From positions 310,001-374,000 of the forward strand of contig JAIELJ010000006.1 in assembly GCA_019753105.1 (NCBI GenBank): a stretch of 64,000 nt of DNA. Reading direction: 5' to 3'. The notes under the pieces were generated by a model. That model saw only the letters and a list, made by a program, of their open reading frames with translations, was not told the DNA's origin and made no database searches. Each line of letters opens with the position of its first letter. The first letter of the stretch is position 1. Source of the DNA: Hyphomonadaceae bacterium (GTDB lineage: Bacteria; Pseudomonadota; Alphaproteobacteria; Caulobacterales; Aquidulcibacteraceae). Below, piece by piece: positions 30,578-39,183 of this stretch. The translations under genes were made by a program, and so were the position numbers.

Positions 30578-30664
30578 GCCCGTCTGATACCTACCGCCGC
30601 GCGAACTCGTCCAGCGCTCCTATATCTGCTAGCAGTGCCGAAACTTTCCCCGGAGGAGACCCCC

Positions 30665-32104
30665 ATGCGCGAACAGCTCAATTTTTACATCGACGGCAAA
30701 TGGGTCGCCCCGGCGAAACCGCGCGCGCACGACGTGATCAATCCGGCCAATGAGGAACCCTGTGGCCGCATCTCGCTGGGCTCCGCCGACGACGTGAACA
30801 AAGCTGTCGCCGCCGCGAAGAAGGCGTTCGAGACTTGGTCGCAAACCACTGTCGATGAGCGCAAGGCGATCCTCGACAAAGTCATCGCCGTCTATCAGCG
30901 CCGCATGGGCGAGATGGCCGAGACGATCTCGATGGAAATGGGCGCACCGATGCCGATGGCGACGTCGCAACAAGCGCCGGCCGGCCTTGGCTATCTGATC
31001 GACGCGCGCAAGCAGCTCGACACGTTCGACTTCGACTACGATTACGGCAAAGGCCGCCGCATCCTGAAAGAGCCGATCGGCGTCATCGGCATGATCACGC
31101 CGTGGAACTGGCCGATGAACCAAATCGGCGCGAAAGTCGGCCCGGCACTCGCTGCTGGGTGCACGATGGTGCTGAAGCCGTCCGAGCTTGCGCCGCTGAA
31201 CGCAATCCTGTTCGCCGAAATCCTCGATGAAGCCGGTGTGCCGCCTGGCGTGTTCAATCTTGTGAACGGCGACGGCCCCGGCGTCGGCAACGCCCTCTCC
31301 TCGCACCCGGACGTCGACATGCTGAGCTTCACCGGCTCGACGCGCGCCGGCACGTCGGTGATGCAGAACGCCGCAGTCGGTATCAAGAAGGTCGCACTCG
31401 AACTCGGCGGCAAGAGCCCGAACATCATCATGGATGATGCCGATCTCAAAACCGCCGTTACGCGCGGCATGCTGCACATGGCCAACAATACCGGCCAAAG
31501 CTGCAACGCCCCGTCGCGCATGCTGGCGCCGAAGGCCAAGTACGAAGAGGTCGTCGCGATCGCCGCCGCCGCTGCCAACAGCGTGAAGATTCAAGCGCCG
31601 GATCAAGCTGAAGCTGGCGCGATGGGTCCGCTCGCTAACGCCAACCAATTCCAGAAGGTGCAAGGTCTCATCCAAAAAGGCATCGACGAAGGCGCACGCG
31701 TCGCCGCGGGCGGCGTTGGCCGCCCGGACGGTTTCAATCGCGGCTATTACGTGAAGCCCACCGTGTTCGCTGACGTGAACAACAACATGACCATCGCCCG
31801 CGAAGAAATCTTCGGCCCGGTGCTCTGCATCATTCCGTACGAAACCGAAGAAGAAGCGATCAAGATCGCCAATGACACGCCGTACGGCCTCGCCGCTTAT
31901 GTTCAAGGCACGAGCCAAGAGGGCGTCCGCAAAGTCGCGCGCCAACTCCGCGCCGGCATGGTCCACATCAATGGCGCACAAGGCGGCCTGGGCTCGCCCT
32001 TCGGCGGCTACAAGCAATCCGGCATCGGCCGCGAAGGCGGCGCCTTCGGCGTCGAGGAATTCCTCGAAGTGAAGGGCGCTTACGGCTGGGGCGAACAGGC
32101 CTAA
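30665..32104 (+). CDS. aldehyde dehydrogenase family protein
   Basis: A 479-residue NAD(P)-dependent aldehyde dehydrogenase. Start at ATG 30665 (MREQLNFYIDGKWVAP) with GGAGG at 30652-30656; the frame continues upstream but overlaps trmB. Conserved sites: cofactor region ITPWNWPMNQIGAKVGPALAAG, FTGSTRAGT, Glu246 in ALELGGKSPNI, catalytic Cys280 in NNTGQSCNAPSRM, and GYYVKPTVFADV ... EEIFGPVL. The Gln-Ser-Cys-Asn text replaces the common GQ-x-C-x-A/T pattern only slightly, so activity is expected. The physiological aldehyde is not clear; nearest characterised types are broad-specificity aldehyde and betaine-aldehyde dehydrogenases. Confidence 0.93.
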   Translation: MREQLNFYIDGKWVAPAKPRAHDVINPANEEPCGRISLGSADDVNKAVAAAKKAFETWSQTTVDERKAILDKVIAVYQRRMGEMAETISMEMGAPMPMATSQQAPAGLGYLIDARKQLDTFDFDYDYGKGRRILKEPIGVIGMITPWNWPMNQIGAKVGPALAAGCTMVLKPSELAPLNAILFAEILDEAGVPPGVFNLVNGDGPGVGNALSSHPDVDMLSFTGSTRAGTSVMQNAAVGIKKVALELGGKSPNIIMDDADLKTAVTRGMLHMANNTGQSCNAPSRMLAPKAKYEEVVAIAAAAANSVKIQAPDQAEAGAMGPLANANQFQKVQGLIQKGIDEGARVAAGGVGRPDGFNRGYYVKPTVFADVNNNMTIAREEIFGPVLCIIPYETEEEAIKIANDTPYGLAAYVQGTSQEGVRKVARQLRAGMVHINGAQGGLGSPFGGYKQSGIGREGGAFGVEEFLEVKGAYGWGEQA

Positions 32105-32167
32105 GCGTAAACAAGCCGAAAACGCCGGTTTCACGCAGTATTAGGCATAAAGTGCAATCGTGCGCGG

Positions 32168-32731
32168 ATGACAACGTCCGCGCACGATCCTTTTTCCGCG
32201 AGCTTCGACTCGATTGAACCGACCGCCGCCGCGCGCTCGGCGATCGAGTATGCGTTCGATTTGGTGACGCCAAGCGCTGCCGCGCCCGAGCAGGAAGCGC
32301 CCGGCTTCTATCTGGTCGATGATGCGGCTGGCCGCTTCGAGATCGATCGGGAGATGGGCATCATCTCCGTGCGCGATGAGAGCGTTCTCGCCAGCGAACA
32401 CCTCGCGATTCACGCAGTACGCATGCGCGTGATCGAGCGTTCTGGCCACAGCTACGAGATGGAGATGAAGCTCCGCCTCACCGGTCGCGTGCCGCAAATG
32501 GTGGGCGCCGAAGATGCGCTGTTCGATATTCCGCAAACGGAAGCTGCGCCAGTGGCAACGCCGGAACCGCAGACGCACTGGACGCGCTTTGCCGCCGTTC
32601 ACGGCGTGACTGCAAAGGCAGCGCTGCCCAACGCTTCGTTCGTGCAACCGGAATATCCCGCAGTCAGCGTCACCTACACGCACTTCGCTGTCGGCGCGTT
32701 CCCGCCAGCGTTCCGCTCCAACGCATATTGA
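32168..32731 (+). CDS. hypothetical protein, possible cadherin-like fold
   Basis: A 187-residue protein without signal peptide or membrane span. The text PGFYLVDDAAGRFEIDREMGIISVRDESVLASEHLAIHAVRMRVIERSGHSYEMEMKLRLTGRVPQM resembles the rhythm of a cadherin/dystroglycan beta-sandwich (DREMGIISVRD), but I cannot name a family. The C-terminal part is Ala/Pro/Thr-rich and ends with several Tyr/Phe. It stands between the aldehyde dehydrogenase and the PLP enzyme, 63 and 45 bp away, all on the plus strand. Confidence 0.6.
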   Translation: MTTSAHDPFSASFDSIEPTAAARSAIEYAFDLVTPSAAAPEQEAPGFYLVDDAAGRFEIDREMGIISVRDESVLASEHLAIHAVRMRVIERSGHSYEMEMKLRLTGRVPQMVGAEDALFDIPQTEAAPVATPEPQTHWTRFAAVHGVTAKAALPNASFVQPEYPAVSVTYTHFAVGAFPPAFRSNAY

Positions 32732-32776
32732 TCTCCGCTCCGCACGCGCCGATGTTTCGCGCAAAGGAGACATCGC

Positions 32777-34057
32777 GTGGCTGAGAAACCGTGGCGCCGG
32801 CGTGCAATCGGCAATCACCCGCTGAAGCCCGAAACCCTGATGATGGGTTACGGCTACGATCCGATGCTCTCGGAAGGCTCGCTGAAGCCGCCGCAATTCC
32901 AGACCTCAACGTTCGTGTTCAAATCGGCGCAAGCCGGCAAAGACTATTTCGCAGCCATCCAAGGCCGCCGCAAACTCGGGCCGGATGAAGAGCCCGGCCT
33001 CATCTATTCGCGCGTCAACAACCCCAATGTCGAAGTTGTCGAAGATCGTTTAGCGCTGTGGGACGGGGCCGAGACAACTCTCGTCTTCGCCTCCGGCATG
33101 GCCGCGATCTCAACGACGCTCTGGGCCTATCTGCGCCCCGGCGACGTGATGATCCATAGCCGCCCAATCTATGGCGGCTCTGAGACCCTGATCGATTCCA
33201 TTCTGCCGGAGTTCGGCGTTCACGCCGTCGCGTTCGAAGCAGAGCACGGCCCCGCCGCACTCGAACGCGCTGTGAAAGAAGCGCAAGCCAAAGGCCGTGT
33301 CGGCGCCATCTTCATCGAAACGCCCGCGAGCCCCACCAACGCGCTGGTCGACATCGCGCTCGCGCGCAAACTTTCAGAGTCACTTGCTCAAGACGGCAAG
33401 CGCCCACCCGTCATCGTCGACAACACCTTGCTCGGCCCGATCTATTCCACGCCTCTCGCGCACGGCGCCGATATCGCGGTGATGTCGCTCACCAAATATG
33501 TCGGCGGCCATTCCGATCTAATCGCCGGTGGCGCATCCGGCGCCAAGTCCATGCTCGCGCCCGTGCGGCGCATGCGCTCCACACTCGGCACGATGTGCGA
33601 CACGCACACCGCTTGGTTGCTGATGCGCTCGCTCGAAACCTTGAAGCTCCGCATGGAAGCGGGCGCAGCACACGCGCGCAAGGTCGCCGATTTCCTGCGC
33701 AATCACCGCAAGATCGACAACGTCTGGTATCTCGATTTCCTGCCCGCCGATCACCCCGATCGGCCACTCCATGAGCGCCAAAACAAAAGCGCCGGCTCAA
33801 CCTTTTCGTTCGAAGTGAAGGGCGGCGAAGCCGAGGCGTTTCAGCTCCTCGATAAACTTCAGATCATCAAGCTCGCCGTCAGCCTCGGCGGCGCGGAGAC
33901 ATTGGCGTCACATCCCGCCTCGACCACGCACTCTGGTCTGCCCGCAGGCGAACTCGCGCGGTCCTCAATCAAACCAAACCTGATCCGGATCTCCATCGGC
34001 ATCGAAGATCCCGACGACATCATCGCTGATTTGGCGCAGGCGCTGGACGCGGTGTGA
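32777..34057 (+). CDS. cystathionine gamma-synthase family PLP enzyme
   Basis: A 426-residue enzyme of the Cys/Met metabolism PLP family (fold type I), which makes or breaks C-S bonds in cystathionine, O-acylhomoserine or methionine. PLP-binding Lys240 lies in VMSLTKYVGGHSDLIAG; YSRVNNPNVEVVEDRLALWDG, FASGMAAISTTLWAYL and YGGSETLIDSILPEFG are further signatures, and SLGGAETLASHPASTTHS binds the carboxylate. Start is GTG 32777 with AAGGAGA at 32764-32770. Homologues in this branch are usually called cystathionine gamma-synthase family without proven reaction; methionine gamma-lyase or O-acylhomoserine sulfhydrylase are alternatives. Confidence 0.9.
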   Translation: MAEKPWRRRAIGNHPLKPETLMMGYGYDPMLSEGSLKPPQFQTSTFVFKSAQAGKDYFAAIQGRRKLGPDEEPGLIYSRVNNPNVEVVEDRLALWDGAETTLVFASGMAAISTTLWAYLRPGDVMIHSRPIYGGSETLIDSILPEFGVHAVAFEAEHGPAALERAVKEAQAKGRVGAIFIETPASPTNALVDIALARKLSESLAQDGKRPPVIVDNTLLGPIYSTPLAHGADIAVMSLTKYVGGHSDLIAGGASGAKSMLAPVRRMRSTLGTMCDTHTAWLLMRSLETLKLRMEAGAAHARKVADFLRNHRKIDNVWYLDFLPADHPDRPLHERQNKSAGSTFSFEVKGGEAEAFQLLDKLQIIKLAVSLGGAETLASHPASTTHSGLPAGELARSSIKPNLIRISIGIEDPDDIIADLAQALDAV

Positions 34058-34063
34058 GCGCGG

Positions 34064-34396
34064 CTATTCCGCCGTTTGAATCGAGTTCATATAGGCCAAG
34101 AGTGCATCGACGCTCTGTGGATTGAACTGAAACTCAGGCATGGGATGAGTGACGCGGATACCCGCGATCAGCTCCTCTTTCAGCACGTCTTCGCGATAGC
34201 GCGACAGAACGGAACGAAATGGCGGCGCTTGCGCCATCGGGCTATCGCCATAGGCGCCGATGGAATGACAGGCCGCGCATTGTGCTTCTGCGATTTCAAG
34301 ACCGTCGGCCGCGAGTTCCGCGCGGCTGGGCGTCGCCTCTGTGGCGCAGGCGCCAAGTGTGAGCGCCGCTAGAACTATCGGGACCAACCGCTTCAT
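34064..34396 (-). CDS. small cytochrome c lipoprotein
   Basis: A 110-residue class I cytochrome c. The start at 34396 gives the lipoprotein signal MKRLVPIVLAALTLGACATE (lipobox LGAC). The haem site is QCAACHSIG (CxxCH) and the likely distal Met lies in THPMPEFQF; the C-terminal helix SVDALLAYMNSIQ packs on the haem. Such proteins pass electrons in the periplasm. The frame continues upstream to 34765 but overlaps the divergent helicase. Partners cannot be named; no oxidase genes are adjacent. Confidence 0.88.
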   Translation of the reverse strand: MKRLVPIVLAALTLGACATEATPSRAELAADGLEIAEAQCAACHSIGAYGDSPMAQAPPFRSVLSRYREDVLKEELIAGIRVTHPMPEFQFNPQSVDALLAYMNSIQTAE

Positions 34397-34552
34397 CGCA
34401 CGCTCCTCACACGACAATCGTACGACCATGAGGGATATTTCGGATGTGCGTTTGCGCGAGCGCAATTTTTCGCAGTCGATTGCCTCTGGCCCACCCATAT
34501 TGCGCCACCGACACTTTGCGGCGGACGCGAAACACTCGATATAGCAGGCCAG

Positions 34553-35842
34553 ATGGCCATTCTCCCCAAAGCACCCGATCCCGCCGTTGCCGAAGCGCAG
34601 CAAGCGCTGGCTGATCGCACGCCTGTCGTGTTCGTTATCGGGCGCGCCGGCACCGGCAAAAGCCACTTCATCCGATCGCTGGTTGATAACGATCCGCAAT
34701 ACCCCCAGGCCGTACTGGCGCCCACGGGCCTCGCAGCCATGAATATCGGCGGCCAGACAGTGCACTCATTTTTCGGCTTCCCGCCGCGACCGCTGATCGG
34801 CAATCACGAAAAGCCGAACTGGTTCTTCACCCGCACCGCGCGCGCCATCAACCGGCTCATCATCGACGAAATCTCGATGCTCCGCGCCGACGTGCTCGAC
34901 GCGATGGATCAGCACTTGAAGGTCGCGCGCAAATCCTCGCGACCCTTTGGTGGCGTGCAGATGCTGCTCGTAGGCGATTTCTATCAGCTGCCGCCGGTCG
35001 TGCGTGGCGAAGAAAGCCAGTTGCTCGAAGACGCCGGCTATTCCAGCCCCTACGCCTTCTCCGCCCATTGCCTGCGCGATGCACCGATTGCCGCCGTGCA
35101 GCTCACCGAAGTGCATCGCCAGACCAATCAGGACTTCATCGCGCTTCTCTCCGCCATCCGCGAACGGCGCGGCGTCGAAGAAGCGGTGACGATCCTGAAC
35201 ACTGTGTGCCTCGATCGGTCTCTGCCGAAGCGCCCGGTCTTGCTCTGCGCCACCAATGCAGTCGCGGACAAGTACAACGCCCAAGGCCTCGCCTCGCTCG
35301 AAGGCGCGGGCGCGCGTTACACCGGCGCGTTCGAAGGCGAAGCGCCAAAAGCGCAGGGCGATCGCTTCCCCGCGCCGATGGAGCTTGTTTTGAAGCGCGG
35401 TGCACGCGTGATCTTCACGCAAAACGATCCGGAGGGCCGATGGGTGAACGGCTCGCTCGGCACCGTGCGTTCGCTGGAGGAAACGGTGATCGTTGTCGCG
35501 CTCGATGCGGGCGATGAGGTCGATGTCGAACGCGCCGTGTGGCCGCAAGCGCGCTGGACGTGGAACGCCAAGGAAAACCGCATGGAGGTGAAAGAGGAAT
35601 TCAAATATGTGCAATTCCCGCTCGCCCCAGCGTGGGCGCTCACCATCCACAAAGCCCAAGGCATGACGCTCGACAGCGTCGAAATTGATCTCGGCCGCGG
35701 CGCCTTCGCGCCAGGCCAAGCCTATGTCGCGCTCTCCCGCGCACGCAGCATGGAGACGCTGCGACTGACGCGGCCGATTTCCGAGCGCGATGTACAGGTT
35801 GATCCGGCGATCGCGGATGGACTGGAGCGGATTGGGATTTAG
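34553..35842 (+). CDS. PIF1/RecD2-like DNA helicase
   Basis: A 429-residue superfamily 1 helicase. Walker A is GRAGTGKSHFI (about residues 29-39) and Walker B LIIDEISML (about 102-110); GGVQMLLVGDFYQLPPV is motif III, and the C-terminal 2B/SH3-like region ends in LTIHKAQGMTLDSVEIDLG and YVALSRARSMETLRL (motifs V and VI). This arrangement is that of PIF1-type 5'-3' helicases, which resolve G4 and R-loop structures. It is compact, with no accessory domain. A frameshifted small gene starts 3 bp after its stop, so the two may once have been coupled. Confidence 0.92.
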   Translation: MAILPKAPDPAVAEAQQALADRTPVVFVIGRAGTGKSHFIRSLVDNDPQYPQAVLAPTGLAAMNIGGQTVHSFFGFPPRPLIGNHEKPNWFFTRTARAINRLIIDEISMLRADVLDAMDQHLKVARKSSRPFGGVQMLLVGDFYQLPPVVRGEESQLLEDAGYSSPYAFSAHCLRDAPIAAVQLTEVHRQTNQDFIALLSAIRERRGVEEAVTILNTVCLDRSLPKRPVLLCATNAVADKYNAQGLASLEGAGARYTGAFEGEAPKAQGDRFPAPMELVLKRGARVIFTQNDPEGRWVNGSLGTVRSLEETVIVVALDAGDEVDVERAVWPQARWTWNAKENRMEVKEEFKYVQFPLAPAWALTIHKAQGMTLDSVEIDLGRGAFAPGQAYVALSRARSMETLRLTRPISERDVQVDPAIADGLERIGI

Positions 35843-35844
35843 CG

Positions 35845-36347
35845 GTGCGCCTTTATCGATACGTCGGCTCTGTTGCGAATTTGGAGTCCGTGGCAGATGC
35901 ACCACCTGGTGCGATCATCGATAGCACCGATGATATTGTTGCTTGGCTGAACACCAATCTTGACGACGCCGATCCCACAGGCATCGTTTTCGTTACCTAT
36001 ACGGTCGATGCACAACGTCGCCTTCAGATCGCACCGAGACTACGGAGCACGTCGCCTGCGCGTCGGGTGGCCCCGTCAGAGCGGCTGGTGAACTGGCTTT
36101 GGCTCCGGATGGAAGTGTCGTCGAGGCTTCAAATCAATCGACGGGCTTTTGCCCTGAACCCGAGTGTTGGGAGGCCGTAACCTCCGTGCTGAAACGCATC
36201 GGTGTGAAGCACCCAACGGCCTTTACACGTGCGTTCACATTTCGCCGCTGTTCGGCCTGCACACAGATTCTGATCATCAAAGATAGCTGGTTTGTTTGCG
36301 ACGTATGTGGCGCGGACGTGCCGCGACACTGGAACTTCACCGACTAA
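35845..36347 (+). pseudogene. small zinc-ribbon-type hypothetical gene split by a frameshift
   Basis: The first frame (GTG 35845) gives LYRYVGSVANLESVADAPPGAII ... GIVFVTYTVDAQRRLQIAP. A second frame, open across about 36050-36347, continues with EHVACASGGPVRAAGELAL, then QSTGFCPEPECWEAV and RRCSACTQILIIKDSWFVCDVCGADVPRHWNF, which ends in two CxxC pairs. Together they match a family of single proteins I know from actinobacteria and others (...SEHVACAGGGPV...; ...CAVCGAELPREW...). The join lies near 36040-36055 and fits loss of one base, or of four. No function is known. Truncation by an error in the read cannot be ruled out. Confidence 0.65.
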
Positions 36348-37885
36348 CCCAGCCCGCCCCTTCGCGGGCTTGCCGTCAGCTCGTTGTGCACGTGCCCGTT
36401 ATCGTCCTGCTCCACGAGCTTCACGTCGTAGCCCCAGAGGTCAGCCGTATGTTGCAGCACGCGTTGCGCGTCGGTCTCTTCGAGCACAATCCCATCCAGC
36501 ACACGGTGCATGAGGATGAGCTTTCGATCGCCTGCTAGATCGACATCGACGATCTGAATGTCGGCGTCGCGGTACGCGATGTCGTACTGCTTCGCCAGGG
36601 CGCGCTTGATGTTGCGATAGCCGCGTTCGTCATGGATGGCGGATACGTTCATCTCGTCTTCGTCCTCATCGTCAACGACGCGGAAGAGGCCGAAATCGCG
36701 GATGACGCGCGGCGACAGGAACTGCGAGATGAAGCTTTCATCGCGATAGTTCGCCCAGATGTCGCGCAGCGTGCCGTATGGATCGCCATTGCCGGCGATG
36801 CCGCCCATCCATTCGCGATCTTCATCCGTCGGCGCCAGACACACGCGCTCGATATCGCAGCACATGGCGAAGCCCAGTGCATACGGGTTGATGCCGCTAT
36901 AGCGGCGATCATCGAAGCCCGGCTGCATCACCACGCTTGTGTGTGAGTGGATGAATTCGAGAAATGAGCCGTCGGTGATCTGGCCCTTCTCGTGCAGGCG
37001 ATTCATGATGCGATGGTGCGTGTAGGTGGCGCAGCCTTCGTTCATCACCTTGGTTTGGCGCTGCGGATAGAAATACTGATTGATCATCCGCACCATGCGC
37101 AGCACTTCACGCTGCCATGGCGCCAAGCGCGGCGCAGTTTTTTCGAGGAAGTAGAGCAGATTTTCTTCCGGCAGACCGAGCAACGCTTTGCGTTTCGCGT
37201 CGTCGTCCTTGCCGGCCTTGCGCTTGCCTTGCGGCACCGTGCGCCAAAGATCATTGAACAGCTGCTCGCCGTGACGGCGGCGCTCCTCTTCGCGCCTCTC
37301 CTCCGAGCGCAGATCCGCCATGCGCTTCCTCGGAAAGCGATGAATGCCGTGGCTCTGCAGCGCGTGCGCCGCATCGAGCGTGCGCTCCACCGCCTCTTGT
37401 CCGTAGCGATCTTCGAATTTGGCGATCAGCGATCGAGCGAACTCAAGATAGTCCAAGATGCCGTCAGCGTCGGTCCATTGCTTGAAGACGTAATTGTTCT
37501 TGAAGAAGTGGCTGTGGCCGTAGCCCGCATGCGCCAGCACGAGCGTCTGCATCGTCGCGGAATTCTCCTCCATGATGTAGACGATGCACGGGTTGGAATT
37601 GATGACGATCTCGTAGGCGAGGCCCTGATAGCCTTTGCGATACATCGCTTCATTGCGCGCGAAATGCTTGCCGAAGCTCCAGTGACGGTAAAAGAGCGGC
37701 ATGCCTGTCGAGGCATAAGCATCGAGCATCTGCTCAGTCGTGATCACTTCGATCTGATTGGGATAGGGATCGAGGCCCATCTCGTTCACGCCGATCTCGC
37801 CGCACGCTTCGTGCACGCGCTTGATCAGATCGAAATCCCAGTCGGGCCCATTGAAGAGCAGTTTGGAGTCAGCCACCAAGCTCAT
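36344..37885 (-). CDS. spoVR: SpoVR family protein
   Basis: A 513-residue SpoVR/YcgB protein. Typical text: NGPDWDFDLIKRVHEACGEIGVNEMGLDPYPNQIEVI, TEQMLDAYASTGMPLFYRHWSFGKHF, NPCIVYIMEEN and NQYFYPQRQTKVMNEGCATYTHH. In Bacillus SpoVR takes part in the spore cortex; in Gram-negative bacteria the gene forms a stress/stationary-phase operon with a PrkA kinase and a YeaH protein, as here. Its biochemical role is unknown. Its start overlaps the yeaH stop by 4 bp, so it is the last gene of a three-gene operon read leftward from 41124. Confidence 0.95.
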   Translation of the reverse strand: MSLVADSKLLFNGPDWDFDLIKRVHEACGEIGVNEMGLDPYPNQIEVITTEQMLDAYASTGMPLFYRHWSFGKHFARNEAMYRKGYQGLAYEIVINSNPCIVYIMEENSATMQTLVLAHAGYGHSHFFKNNYVFKQWTDADGILDYLEFARSLIAKFEDRYGQEAVERTLDAAHALQSHGIHRFPRKRMADLRSEERREEERRRHGEQLFNDLWRTVPQGKRKAGKDDDAKRKALLGLPEENLLYFLEKTAPRLAPWQREVLRMVRMINQYFYPQRQTKVMNEGCATYTHHRIMNRLHEKGQITDGSFLEFIHSHTSVVMQPGFDDRRYSGINPYALGFAMCCDIERVCLAPTDEDREWMGGIAGNGDPYGTLRDIWANYRDESFISQFLSPRVIRDFGLFRVVDDEDEDEMNVSAIHDERGYRNIKRALAKQYDIAYRDADIQIVDVDLAGDRKLILMHRVLDGIVLEETDAQRVLQHTADLWGYDVKLVEQDDNGHVHNELTASPRRGGLG

Positions 37886-39177
37886 GCCGCCGCCTCCGCA
37901 TTCTGGCGGGAGAAGAGATCGCGGAACACCGGATAGATATCGCGGCGGTGACGCACTTTGCGCATCGCGAACGGCTCGCCTTCCGGTACGCGGCGATACG
38001 CGCGCCAGAGATTTGTGCTGGGCTCACCCGCGCCGGGCGCTTCTTCCTCGTCGTCCATGCCGACTTCGACATAAGCGTAGTACTGGCAAATCGGCAGGAT
38101 CACATCCTTCAGCTGCGCCAGCACGACGGCGTTATCGCTCGACGTGTTGTCGCCATCGCTCGCTTGCGCGGCGTAGATGTTCCAGTCGCTGACCGGATAA
38201 CGCTCGCGCACGATCTCAGCCATTTTGAAGAGCGCCGTGGAGACCACCGTCCCGCCGGTCTCGCGGGAATAGAAGAAGGTCTGCTCATCCACCTCGGACG
38301 CTTCGTGTGTGTGGCGGATGAAGACGACATCGACGTGCTCGTAACGACGGTTCAAGAAGAGATAGAGCAGCGAATAGAACCGCTTGGCCAGATCCTTCAT
38401 GTGCTCGTTCATCGAGCCGGAGACATCCATCAGGCAGAACATCACCGCGCGCGCGATCGGCTTCGGCGTTGTCTCCAAGCGGCGGAAGCGAACGTCGACT
38501 GGATCGATGTAGGGAATGCGCTTGGTGCGCAGCAGCAGCGCTTCGAGTTCGGAGCGTAGCTTCACCAGCTCTTCGAACTGCCCGCCCTCGCGCTCAAGCT
38601 TCTCGATCTGCTCACGTAGCGCGACGATCTCATCGTTCTTCGGCCGCTTCAGCGCAATTCGCCGCGACATTGAATGACGCAAAGTGCGCGGCACTGATAA
38701 GCGCGACGGGGGACCCGAAGTCGAGTAGCCAGCCTGGCGATAGAGCAGGGACGTCGCGCCCGTCACTTGCCGCTTCGCCAGATCGGGCAACTCCAGATCT
38801 TCGAGATAGAGATCGAGATATTCTTCGTCGCTCAGCGCAAAGCGAAACTCGTCTTCGCCTTCGCCGCTATCGGACGCCTTCGAGCCTTGCCCGCCGCCTT
38901 GCTCGGGACGCGGGATGCCATCGCCTTCAATGTACTTCTTGTTGCCAGGCAACAGGTAGTCGCGCACGCCGCCCTGACTCGATCGCCGCAGGCTCGGCTC
39001 ATGCACGCCGCCGGCGGGGATCGAAACTTCTCCGCCCTTACCGGCGTCCTTGATTGAGCGCGTGCTCGACGCTTCGCGCACCGCTTTGCGCACTTGTGCG
39101 CGCGCACGGCGCAAGAAGCGCTGACGGTTAGCGAAGCTTTTCCCGCCGGGGTTTAAGCGCCGGTCAATAATGTGCAC
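37882..39177 (-). CDS. yeaH: YeaH/YhbH family protein (DUF444)
   Basis: A 431-residue protein of the DUF444 family. The N-terminus is basic (INPGGKSFANRQRFLRRARAQVRKAVREASS), followed by a Gly-rich region (GGEVSIPAGGVHEPSL), a linker, and a C-terminal von Willebrand A-like domain with the metal site FCLMDVSGSMNEHMKDLAKRF (DxSxS). YeaH is phosphorylated or needed alongside the kinase YeaG in enterobacteria under nitrogen and stationary stress. It overlaps spoVR by 4 bp and lies 6 bp after prkA, which implies translational coupling. Confidence 0.93.
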   Translation of the reverse strand: MHIIDRRLNPGGKSFANRQRFLRRARAQVRKAVREASSTRSIKDAGKGGEVSIPAGGVHEPSLRRSSQGGVRDYLLPGNKKYIEGDGIPRPEQGGGQGSKASDSGEGEDEFRFALSDEEYLDLYLEDLELPDLAKRQVTGATSLLYRQAGYSTSGPPSRLSVPRTLRHSMSRRIALKRPKNDEIVALREQIEKLEREGGQFEELVKLRSELEALLLRTKRIPYIDPVDVRFRRLETTPKPIARAVMFCLMDVSGSMNEHMKDLAKRFYSLLYLFLNRRYEHVDVVFIRHTHEASEVDEQTFFYSRETGGTVVSTALFKMAEIVRERYPVSDWNIYAAQASDGDNTSSDNAVVLAQLKDVILPICQYYAYVEVGMDDEEEAPGAGEPSTNLWRAYRRVPEGEPFAMRKVRHRRDIYPVFRDLFSRQNAEAAA

Positions 39178-39183
39178 GCGCGC

